A stretch of 64,000 nt of DNA from Fimbriimonas ginsengisoli Gsoil 348 (GTDB lineage: Bacteria > Armatimonadota > Fimbriimonadia > Fimbriimonadales > Fimbriimonadaceae). Below are positions 36,407 through 44,274 of the stretch, piece after piece. The DNA lies in assembly GCF_000724625.1 (NCBI RefSeq), contig NZ_CP007139.1:1-64000 (forward strand), given 5' to 3'. Numbering within the stretch: the first letter of the stretch is position 1; every line of letters begins with the position of its first letter. The translations under genes were made by a program, and so were the position numbers. Below the pieces are notes generated by a model that saw nothing but the letters and a program-made list of their open reading frames with translations, made no database searches and had not been told where the DNA came from.

Positions 36407-37219
36407 ATGCGCAAAAGCCCATTGAGAAGCGTTTACGTTTTCTTAGTGGGCTTATTGCTGCTCATTCTGCCCTACGGCAACAACTTCGAAGACCTGTTTC
36501 TTCACGCCGGATTGGCCATCCCCGTCGTCGTCGGGATCACCACGGCGGTACGAACCATCGGCGTCACCCTGATGCTCCTGCACCTTTGGGCGAAGGACAA
36601 GGCCAGGCGGCAAGCGGGCGAGAAGCCGAACGCCCCTTGGTATATCAAGGCGTTCGTCGTCTTCCACCTGTTCTGCATCACCGTGTGGGCAACTCCAGCG
36701 CCACAAGAAGCAGTGCGGACCGGGAAGGCAAAGCCGCTCGGTAGCGATTATCTCCTTGTCTGGAACGACCGCTATCTAAAGACGATCCAACCGCTCCGGA
36801 CCTATCTGTTCGTCTCCGGATTTTGGCAGTACTGGGATATGTTCGCTCCGAACCCAGCTCAGATCGACTTCTGGGTCGACTCCGAGGTGATCTATCGGGA
36901 TGGAACCAAGAAGTACTACCTCTACCCCCGCATGTTTCTGCTCCCTCTGCCCAACAAATACGCTCAGGAGCGTTATCGCAAATATTTCGAGCGGGCCAAT
37001 GACGAAGGCTACACCTACCTCTGGCCACTATTCGCCCGCAGGATCGCCTACCTGAACGATAACCCTAAGAATCCTCCGGTTTCGGTTCGACTAACGAGAC
37101 ACTGGTATCAGGTAATGCCGCCCGACAAGCCTCAGTGGAAGGACTACAACAAGTTCATGTACTACGAGTACGCGGTCGACCAGAAGGAGCTGCAAAAAAT
37201 GAGGAACATGTGGCCCTGA
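36407..37219 (+). CDS. Membrane protein, partner of the HTTM protein
   Basis: A 270-residue protein with three or four N-terminal membrane segments (VYVFLVGLLLLILPYG, HAGLAIPVVVGITTAVRTIGVTLMLLHLW, FVVFHLFCITVWA) and a soluble C-terminal part with GFWQYWDMFAPNPAQIDFW, a motif that in other bacteria is found in the C-terminal region of HTTM (gamma-carboxylase-like) proteins. It overlaps the HTTM gene by 10 bases. I infer that the functions of a single HTTM protein are split or shared by this pair. Enzymatic activity is not established. Confidence 0.7.
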   Translation: MRKSPLRSVYVFLVGLLLLILPYGNNFEDLFLHAGLAIPVVVGITTAVRTIGVTLMLLHLWAKDKARRQAGEKPNAPWYIKAFVVFHLFCITVWATPAPQEAVRTGKAKPLGSDYLLVWNDRYLKTIQPLRTYLFVSGFWQYWDMFAPNPAQIDFWVDSEVIYRDGTKKYYLYPRMFLLPLPNKYAQERYRKYFERANDEGYTYLWPLFARRIAYLNDNPKNPPVSVRLTRHWYQVMPPDKPQWKDYNKFMYYEYAVDQKELQKMRNMWP

Positions 37220-38517
37220 AGAAGCCGATTGTCGTAGACGACGAGTCGCCGGGGATTCTCCAAAGCCTCGACCGATATTGGTTCGACCACGGGTCACCGA
37301 CAACGTTGGGGCTCTTCCGCATTCTGATCGGGTCGCTTAGCTTTCTCAACTGCTTTCTTCTATGGCTCCACTGGGAGTCGTGGTTCAGCGAAAAGGGATA
37401 TGTGCCGGCTTGGCTGGGTCAACTCTGGCTGGACCCTAACTACCCGCTTTTCTCGGAACCTTCCCTGCACAAGATTACGATTCCCCGCATCGACCTGCTG
37501 AATGGCGTCACCGATGCCCGGATCGCGATTCCGTTTTTCTTCCTAATCACGCTGTTTTCGCTGACCACCGCCCTAGGACTGTGGACGCGCTTCAGCACGA
37601 TCGCGCTCGCTATCGGCGTGGTCTCTTTGCAGCACCGTAACGCGGCGATTCTGCACGGTGGCGACACGGTTCTCCGGGTGTCCGTGCTCTATCTAGCTTT
37701 GGCGCCCTGCGGGCTCGCGTGTTCGGTAGATCGTCTCATCGGCCTGTGGAAAGGCACCATCGCGCCGGTACCGATTAAGGTTTCTCTGTGGGCCCAGCGA
37801 TTGGTGTGCTACAACACGGCGCTCGTTTACTTCACCACCGTTTGGTTGAAGTATTTCGGCACCTTTTGGCGGCAGGGAATCGCGACCTACTTTCCTTCAC
37901 GCTTGGCGGAGTTCTACCGATTCCCGGTTCCCCGCTTCGTGAACGAAGTTCCGTTCGTCTACCTCACTACCTACGGAACGCTTATCATCGAATTTGCGTT
38001 GGCGACGCTCGTCTTCTTCCGGCCGCTTCGCAAATACGTGCTTTTGGCGGGTGTGCTGATGCATGGGTACATCGAGTACAGCATGAACATTCCGCTGTTC
38101 TCGTTCCTGATGGTCTCGTGCTATCTGTGCTTCTACGACGGTGAGGAGGTTTCAGCCTGGGCCGAGCGGCTGGGACATCGCATGCGCCGCTGGCGCACCG
38201 TCGTCCGCTTCCCCCACGGCAGCCAGCTCCGACCCTCTTCCGCCGCCTACCTCGACGCGGTAGACCCGTTGAAGCTCGTCACTTACGCTTCTTCCGCCGA
38301 CACCTCGTGGCATGGTGAGCGCGCCGACGGCTCGGAAATGCCCTACGCCGTGGCCTCTTGGTCGCGCAGCCTCGGCGCTTACCTCATCGCCTGGATTCCG
38401 GGCGTCTGGCACCGGATTTTGCACAAATCGTTGGAAGCCGCTCCGGTTCAAGAAGCTTCCTCGGTGGTCGAGGAAGAGGTTCGCCCCCCACGGAAAGGGA
38501 AAAAGGCACGGCGATAG
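37210..38517 (+). CDS. HTTM domain membrane protein (gamma-carboxylase-like)
   Basis: A 435-residue multi-spanning protein of the HTTM group, which is related to vitamin-K-dependent gamma-glutamyl carboxylase. Key stretches are GLFRILIGSLSFLNCFLLWLHWESWFSEKG, the segment with LHGGDTVLRVSVLYLALAPCG, VCYNTALVYFTTVWLKYFGTFWRQGIATYF and the long membrane part YLTTYGTLIIEFALATLVFFRPLRKYVLLAGVLMHG. The C-terminal 100 residues are soluble and rich in basic residues at the end. The start is taken as GTG 37210; a longer frame begins inside the upstream gene. The physiological reaction of bacterial HTTM proteins is unknown. Confidence 0.83.
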   Translation: MALKKPIVVDDESPGILQSLDRYWFDHGSPTTLGLFRILIGSLSFLNCFLLWLHWESWFSEKGYVPAWLGQLWLDPNYPLFSEPSLHKITIPRIDLLNGVTDARIAIPFFFLITLFSLTTALGLWTRFSTIALAIGVVSLQHRNAAILHGGDTVLRVSVLYLALAPCGLACSVDRLIGLWKGTIAPVPIKVSLWAQRLVCYNTALVYFTTVWLKYFGTFWRQGIATYFPSRLAEFYRFPVPRFVNEVPFVYLTTYGTLIIEFALATLVFFRPLRKYVLLAGVLMHGYIEYSMNIPLFSFLMVSCYLCFYDGEEVSAWAERLGHRMRRWRTVVRFPHGSQLRPSSAAYLDAVDPLKLVTYASSADTSWHGERADGSEMPYAVASWSRSLGAYLIAWIPGVWHRILHKSLEAAPVQEASSVVEEEVRPPRKGKKARR

Positions 38518-38572
38518 CTTTCCCTTTGGTGTAGGTTCTCGACCCCATGCCTGCCGCCTCTTCGGTACGTCA

Positions 38573-38600
38573 GATCATCGGCGAGGGGCGCCGACGCTAC
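38573..38600 (-). repeat. Family-B repeat, single unit
   Basis: On the minus strand it reads GTAGCGTCGGCGCCCC then TCGCCGATGATC, matching the B units at 4695, 26387 and 26420. It stands alone between two genes. Confidence 0.78.
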
Positions 38601-38622
38601 TTCGGGAGAGTAACCTAACCGT

Positions 38623-39522
38623 ATGCGACCCTGGCAGTTCAGCCGACCTAAGGGACCGGGTTTCGAGATCGGCCAGTCTTACTACCTATCGGTGCTCTGC
38701 TCTAGTTCGGTGCTTCCCTCGATCGTGGAGATCGTCAATCCGAAGGGCGAGGGGGGCGCGATGGAGGGCTTTGGGGCGCCACTGGCCGGTGATTCGGCCG
38801 ACCGCACGATCCTCCATCGTCCTCTCGAGCGCGGAACCTACGTGGTCGCCTCGAAGGACCGTAAAACGGTCATTCGCTTGGTCGTCATCAGCAAAGAGGA
38901 AGCCGGATTCGACCCGGAAGCGTTCGCTCAGAGCGCCATGTCGGCGACCGCCAATCCGGAGATGCTCGCCCGCCTGCGCGGCACCTGGAATCTAGCGCAG
39001 CTCGTCTTTGAGAGCTTCGACCCGCTGGTTTACCCCGCCCTCGATCTCTTCCTCGGCGTCGCTGCACGGATCGCCAGTCTCGGAGAGGGAGTGGTCGCCG
39101 ACGCCGTCAGCCAGCGGTACCTCCTCCCTGACGAAGTGTTTCACGTTCCCCGGCTCGACCCGCGAGTCGATGCCCGCGATCACGTAAGCGTCGGCTTTAG
39201 AGTCCGCCCGGATGGACGCCATGCGTTCACGATGGGGATGCGGAAATTCAATCTCCCCGAGCATGAGATTCTGAACCTCTTCGAGGAGGACCTGCCCTTC
39301 GCCGAGCCGTTCCTTCTGGCGTTGGCGGAAAAGGTGTTACTCGGCGACCTCACCCGCCCCGGCGACCAGTTCGGCGTACCGAAGCTATCGTTCGAGGCCC
39401 GGGACGGCGGCTTCGACCAAGAGCTCTGGCAAGGTACCCCCGTCTACGAGCTCCTCCCCCCCACTTCCCGCACGCCTGGAGAATGCCTAAGGGCTTGGGC
39501 GACGGAAGTGGGGATAGTTTGA
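38623..39522 (+). CDS. Hypothetical protein
   Basis: A 299-residue soluble protein without signal peptide. Residues 195-250 (VSVGFRVRPDGRHAFTMGMRKFNLPEHEILNLFEEDLPFAEPFLLALAEKVL) look like a conserved core and weakly recall DUF4261-type proteins, in which a similar TxGMxxFxxPExEI block occurs. The N-terminal third (YYLSVLCSSSVLPSIVEIVN) is not recognised. TAACCT (38611-38616) ends 6 bases before the ATG, so it may be leaderless. It is read alone between the HTTM pair and trpB. Confidence 0.6.
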   Translation: MRPWQFSRPKGPGFEIGQSYYLSVLCSSSVLPSIVEIVNPKGEGGAMEGFGAPLAGDSADRTILHRPLERGTYVVASKDRKTVIRLVVISKEEAGFDPEAFAQSAMSATANPEMLARLRGTWNLAQLVFESFDPLVYPALDLFLGVAARIASLGEGVVADAVSQRYLLPDEVFHVPRLDPRVDARDHVSVGFRVRPDGRHAFTMGMRKFNLPEHEILNLFEEDLPFAEPFLLALAEKVLLGDLTRPGDQFGVPKLSFEARDGGFDQELWQGTPVYELLPPTSRTPGECLRAWATEVGIV

Positions 39523-39643
39523 GGGGATAGCCGGGATTTGTGTGGCTTGTGGACTGATGGGATGCATGAAACCACGGACGTACCATCAAAGAGGTTAGGG
39601 CCTCAATACCTCGACAGCTCGACAACCGGTACCCTATAGCCTC

Positions 39644-40825
39644 ATGCTTACCCGACCCGATTCTCGGGGGCGCTTTGGCGCCTATGGGGGACGGTTTGTC
39701 CCAGAAACGCTGATCCCCGCCTTGGAGGAGTTGGAGCGTGAGTTCGATACCGCCTGGGCGGACGAATCGTTTAAGGCCGAGTTCCGGCGGTACCTTTCCG
39801 AATATGTGGGGCGACCGACCCCGATCACCGAAGCGACTCGGATCTCCGAGGAGACGGGACTTCACGTGGTGGTTAAACGAGAAGACCTGAACCACACAGG
39901 CGCTCACAAGATCAATAACGCCTTGGGGCAATGCCTCTTAGCGCTTCGCATGGGGAAGAAGCGGATTATCGCGGAGACCGGCGCGGGGCAGCACGGCGTC
40001 GCTACCGCCACCGTCTGCGCCCTCTTCGGCCTGCAGTGTGAGGTGTACATGGGCGAGGAGGACACCGTCCGCCAGCAGCTCAACGTCTTCCGAATGAAGC
40101 TCCTCGGCGCCAAAGTCCACCCGGTCTCCAGCGGTACCCGGACGCTCAAAGACGCCTTGAACGAGGCGATGCGCGACTGGGTCACCAACGTGGGAGACAC
40201 CCACTACATCATCGGCACCGCGGCCGGACCCCATCCGTATCCGTACATGGTCCGAGAATTTCAGCGCGTGATCGGCGACGAGGCGCGCGCGCAGTACCTT
40301 CACCGGTATGGCCGGCTCCCCGACTGCGGCATCGCCTGCGTCGGCGGCGGCTCCAACGCGATTGGATTCTATGCCGCGTTCCTGGAAGATCCGAACGTGC
40401 GGCTGATCGGCGTCGAAGCGGGCGGCCACGGCATCCTCAGCGGCGAACACGCGGCCCCGCTAAGCGCCGGCACCCCCGGGGTTTTGCACGGCAGCTACAG
40501 CTACATGATGCAAGACGAACATGGGCAGGTTCTCGGCACCCACTCGGTCAGCGCCGGCCTCGACTACCCCGGCGTCGGCGCGGAGCATAGCTATCTGAAA
40601 GACGCCGGACGGGTCGTTTACATGGCGGTCGATGACGAGCCCGCGCTCCAGGCGCTGCAAAAGGTCGCCCGACTCGAAGGGCTCATTCCGGCGTTCGAAA
40701 GCGCCCACGCCTTTGCGCCGCTTTGGGATAAATCTCTCTTCAAACCCGGCGAGCGAGTCCTTGTCAACATGTCCGGCCGCGGCGACAAAGACATGGAATC
40801 CGCAGCGCGGATTCTCAAGCTTTAG
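39644..40825 (+). CDS. trpB: Tryptophan synthase beta chain
   Basis: Joins indole and serine to give tryptophan, with pyridoxal phosphate. The 393-residue protein has the N-terminal signature [17 protein letters not shown], the PLP-binding Lys89 in [14 protein letters not shown], the conserved [17 protein letters not shown], the phosphate-binding [10 protein letters not shown] and the monovalent-cation region. Length and order match TrpB1. It has no trpA or other trp genes next to it, so the alpha subunit must be elsewhere. There is no clear Shine-Dalgarno sequence; CTATAG precedes the ATG by 4 bases. Confidence 0.96.
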   Translation: MLTRPDSRGRFGAYGGRFVPETLIPALEELEREFDTAWADESFKAEFRRYLSEYVGRPTPITEATRISEETGLHVVVKREDLNHTGAHKINNALGQCLLALRMGKKRIIAETGAGQHGVATATVCALFGLQCEVYMGEEDTVRQQLNVFRMKLLGAKVHPVSSGTRTLKDALNEAMRDWVTNVGDTHYIIGTAAGPHPYPYMVREFQRVIGDEARAQYLHRYGRLPDCGIACVGGGSNAIGFYAAFLEDPNVRLIGVEAGGHGILSGEHAAPLSAGTPGVLHGSYSYMMQDEHGQVLGTHSVSAGLDYPGVGAEHSYLKDAGRVVYMAVDDEPALQALQKVARLEGLIPAFESAHAFAPLWDKSLFKPGERVLVNMSGRGDKDMESAARILKL

Positions 40826-40829
40826 CGGG

Positions 40830-43529
40830 CTACTTCGTCACCGTTAGCGTCGCCGAGCCAGCGAATGTCGGCGCGGCGGCGTCGATGATCACGTTCGTGT
40901 CGGCGGTGGGAACGATAGTGGCGATGCTGAACGTGGCCGTGGTTTTGCCGGCGGCGACGGTGATCGTCGCGACCTTCGGATTGGCGACCTTGGTGTTCCT
41001 AGAGGTGAGCTTGACCACGACGCCACTTGGCCCCGCGGGAGCGTTGAGGGTCACGGTTCCGATCGAGGCGACGCCGCCTTTCACGCTTGTCGGGTTGACC
41101 GTCAGGGTTAGCGCGTTCGCAGGATTGATCGTCAAAGTGGTCGTGGCGCTCAGGGAGCCAAGCGACGAGGAGATTTGGGCCGTCGTCGACGCGCTAACCG
41201 GTAAGGTCGTCACCGTAAAGGTCGCGCTGGTCGCCCCGGCCGGAACCACGATCGAAGCGAGAACGGTGGCGCTTGGGGAGGAGCTATGCAGCGAAACCGG
41301 CGTCGCCTCCGGCATCGCTCGATCGAAGGTGAGCGTAGCAACCGACGAAGTACCTCCAAACACCGCGGCCGGTTTTAGAACCTGCACAAAGCCCGAGGGC
41401 GGAAGGCTGAGGGTGAACAGGCCGGTCGTGGAGTAGATATCGGGCGGCGAGATGTTCTGGTAGCTCAGCACCGAGGTGTCGGAGCTAAAGCACAAGTGAG
41501 GCTGCCCTCCCGGCATACCGGTCCAGGTGCCGAGCGGGGTGCCGTCCGAGCCTCGGAACAGATGGATCGACACCATACGACGGCTATCTCCGTATGCGTA
41601 TCGCGCTAGGTCGCCCATGGCGACGTATTTCCCGTCCGGCGATATCGTTCCATCGTAAGGGCTTCCCGACACGTAGTAGGTGATCGGATAAGTCATGGCG
41701 GAGACGATCTTTGGCACGGCCGAGATGTCGTAGACGCGATACTCGTTGACGGGTGCGGAGCCGCCGATGACCTCGAAGATTCCGAGGAGGCTTGGCCCGG
41801 TCTGGGACGTCCGCGCGGAATCGAACCTGAGGATTCCTCGACTAGATACATCTGCTTTGATGGTGCCGGTCAAAGCGCCGTTGGTAGTATCGAAGATTTG
41901 AATCGTCGCTTTGCCGTCCATGTTCAACATCGCCAAGCGCTTTCCGTCGGAGCTAAACCCACCCGCGATACCGGTGAGCCCCTTGGAATTGCTCGAAGGG
42001 ATGGAAGTGGTTAGAGTGAACTTCGATCCGTTGAACGCCTCGATAAGCAGAGAAATCTTACTGCCGGCAGTGTCCGACGTCAGCACGTAGAGTTGATCGC
42101 TTTTGGGTCCCCAGCCCACATAGTAGATGTACGATCCGGTCGGCGGATACAGGGTCGCCAAGAGCTTGTCGGTACCGACCTGATAGACCTGGATAAAGCT
42201 CGACGATTTACTAATGTAGTATTGAGCGTTCGGGCTCACGAGGGCGGCGATCGCCGGAATCGATAGCGCCGGCAAACCGGTAGCCGCGCTACGCAACGTC
42301 GTCGCCCAGGTTCCAGGGTTCGTGTTCGCCAAGGAGTGCCAATCGTCGCTCACGAGCATCGGCCCCGAGGCGGTGGTAACCGCATATTGGGAGGTCTTGG
42401 ATGAACCTTCGAAAAGGTTGTACGCCAGTGTCCCAAGGCCCGAAGTCGTGTCGAGCTTGACGACGCGTGCCTGCGACTCTTGGGTACCGGGGCCGATGAG
42501 CGCGGTCGCGGCGGTGGTACCCACTGGGCTTAGTACCAGGGCGGGCGCATCCTGCCCGCTTTGGGTCGGCATCGGATAGTCGTATCCATGGGGCAAAGCT
42601 TGGCCGTCCTTTGACGAGTATCCCACGACGCCCCAGTGGCCAAGGGTGGCGGCGCCGATAAAGACCGCCTTCCCGTCGGCGCTTGCCGCGGCGGCCGAAT
42701 GGTAGGACGGGGTCTTTACCGACCAGAGCGGGGCCAAGGTGGTGGAGTTGTAGGCGCTAAGGGTTCCGTACGCCTCGTAGTAACCGGCGTTGTAAACATA
42801 GAGGATCTTCTGATCCGGCGACACCAGGCATGGCGCTCCCACGTTGTTAATCGAGCCAAGTTGCTTTCCGCTGAGATCGTATACGGTCGGACCGTCCAGC
42901 GCGAGCTTTTTGCCGCCTCCGAAGAAACTCATCGATCGAGTGAAGGCGGTTTGCCCCGGAACCTGGACAGGAAAGCGATTGATCAGCTTCTTCCCATTTA
43001 GGTCGTAGAGATAGACGGTATTGACGTGGCCGGCAGGACCGTTCGACTGGGTAGTGAACCCCAAGGTAGATCCATCCTCGGAGAGACACATCGTATAGGC
43101 GGTGAGGCCCGTAAGACTCACCCCAGAAATCTCGACGTTGGTTTGGGTCTGGGTCGCAACGTCATGGATCGCGACGTTCTCGCCCGGCATCTGATAATAA
43201 ACCTTCAATCCATCGTTCGAAATGCAGGCGGTCGAAATACCAATGCCGTAGGCGTGCAACTGGAACGCAACATAGGACACGAGAGCCCCATTGCTGGAGT
43301 TGTAAACGGCGAAGCCGACGTTGTTCCAGATGAGCATCCGGCTTCCGTCCCTTGAAAAAGAGGTCCTCAAGGGCGCCAAATAGCCAAGTGCTTGGGTGGT
43401 CAACCAACCATCGGAATGCCAAAGAACCTTGGGCAGCGCCTGGGCCGACGCGATCGCACTCGCAAAGAGAAGCGAGAAGAGGGCGAGCAGATGGCGAGCG
43501 AATTTGACGGACCGAGGGTTCATTTGCAT
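40830..43529 (-). CDS. Large secreted propeller protein with Ig-like C-terminal domains
   Basis: An 899-residue secreted protein. It has a signal peptide (LALFSLLFASAIASAQA, cut near residue 30). Residues 40-690 contain irregular propeller-like repeats with WD40/YVTN features such as FSRDGSRMLIWNN, SADGKAVFIG, FSSDGKRLAML and ISPDGKYVAMG. The last 200 residues form two Ig-like or Calx-beta-like modules with ATLTFDRAMPEATPVSLHSS and GTVTLNAPAGPSGVVVKLTSRNTKVA. Such C-terminal modules often serve as surface anchors or sorting domains in this kind of bacteria. No enzyme motif is seen. It is convergent with trpB, 4 bases apart. Confidence 0.8.
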   Translation of the reverse strand: MQMNPRSVKFARHLLALFSLLFASAIASAQALPKVLWHSDGWLTTQALGYLAPLRTSFSRDGSRMLIWNNVGFAVYNSSNGALVSYVAFQLHAYGIGISTACISNDGLKVYYQMPGENVAIHDVATQTQTNVEISGVSLTGLTAYTMCLSEDGSTLGFTTQSNGPAGHVNTVYLYDLNGKKLINRFPVQVPGQTAFTRSMSFFGGGKKLALDGPTVYDLSGKQLGSINNVGAPCLVSPDQKILYVYNAGYYEAYGTLSAYNSTTLAPLWSVKTPSYHSAAAASADGKAVFIGAATLGHWGVVGYSSKDGQALPHGYDYPMPTQSGQDAPALVLSPVGTTAATALIGPGTQESQARVVKLDTTSGLGTLAYNLFEGSSKTSQYAVTTASGPMLVSDDWHSLANTNPGTWATTLRSAATGLPALSIPAIAALVSPNAQYYISKSSSFIQVYQVGTDKLLATLYPPTGSYIYYVGWGPKSDQLYVLTSDTAGSKISLLIEAFNGSKFTLTTSIPSSNSKGLTGIAGGFSSDGKRLAMLNMDGKATIQIFDTTNGALTGTIKADVSSRGILRFDSARTSQTGPSLLGIFEVIGGSAPVNEYRVYDISAVPKIVSAMTYPITYYVSGSPYDGTISPDGKYVAMGDLARYAYGDSRRMVSIHLFRGSDGTPLGTWTGMPGGQPHLCFSSDTSVLSYQNISPPDIYSTTGLFTLSLPPSGFVQVLKPAAVFGGTSSVATLTFDRAMPEATPVSLHSSSPSATVLASIVVPAGATSATFTVTTLPVSASTTAQISSSLGSLSATTTLTINPANALTLTVNPTSVKGGVASIGTVTLNAPAGPSGVVVKLTSRNTKVANPKVATITVAAGKTTATFSIATIVPTADTNVIIDAAAPTFAGSATLTVTK

Positions 43530-43650
43530 CTGTCTCCAATGATCGGCGTTGACCCGTAACCGAGGAACAAATATGTGCGAATGCTACCCGCAAACTATGT
43601 TATGGAGGTACCAATAGTCGGAAGTTACTGCAGCGATCAAAAACAAAAAA

Positions 43651-43680
43651 GCGGGCCGACGTTTCGTCGGCCCGCTTTTC
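43651..43680 (-). terminator. Intrinsic terminator after the response regulator
   Basis: GCGGGCCGAC (43651-43660) pairs perfectly with GTCGGCCCGC (43666-43675) around a 5-base loop. On the minus strand the stem is followed by TTTTTTG (plus strand 43644-43650 CAAAAAA). It lies just downstream of the response regulator gene. Confidence 0.88.
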
Positions 43681-43692
43681 GTCAACGCGTCG

Positions 43693-44166
43693 CTAAGCGA
43701 GCATGCGTTCCGGGGTCGTTCGGTTCAGGAGCAGCCAGTACATGGCGACCTGGAGGACCATCTCCGAGAACTCGGTAGGGTCGGTCGGCTTCTGGATGAA
43801 AGAGTTGGCTCCCAAGGCGTAGCTCTCCTCGATCTGGTTGACATCCTCAGACGACGTCAGCACGACCACCGGCAGACGCATGGTCGCGGGAACGGAGCGA
43901 ATGCGCTTCAGGACCTCAAGGCCGCTTAAACGCGGAAGCTTGAGGTCGAGAATTACGACCGCCGGCATCACCGACAGGTCGCGACCGGAAAAGGAGCCGG
44001 TGCCGAACAGATAGTCGATCGCCTCCTGTCCGTCGCAGGCGACCACCACCTCATTCATGATGTTGTTGCGGCGCAACGCCCGGAGCGTCAGTCGCTCGTC
44101 GTCAACGTTATCCTCAATCAACAGGATCAGTTTGCTGTCCATACCAGGACTGGAACCTTTCGACAT
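43693..44166 (-). CDS. Response regulator receiver protein (Rcp1-like)
   Basis: A single receiver domain of about 157 residues, without an output domain. The acidic pocket (LIEDNVDDERL), phosphoacceptor Asp in VVILDLKLPRLSG, the Ser/Thr switch (VVLTSSED) and the Lys in SFIQKP are all present. The long beta2-alpha2 region (AIDYLFGTGSFSGRD) is typical of the CheY-like Rcp1 family that pairs with phytochrome-type kinases. The kinase is not in the window. ATG 44166 is preferred; 44142 is also possible and would start at MDSKL. A strong terminator follows. Confidence 0.9.
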   Translation of the reverse strand: MSKGSSPGMDSKLILLIEDNVDDERLTLRALRRNNIMNEVVVACDGQEAIDYLFGTGSFSGRDLSVMPAVVILDLKLPRLSGLEVLKRIRSVPATMRLPVVVLTSSEDVNQIEESYALGANSFIQKPTDPTEFSEMVLQVAMYWLLLNRTTPERMLA

Positions 44167-44274
44167 CGTGTTGTTGCTCTCCCTCTCCAACTCCGAGTAG
44201 GTAGACGGGAACCTCCCATATACCTATACGGCAAATTATAGTTCAGTTCTGCGGATCAGACGACTCCAGGATGA

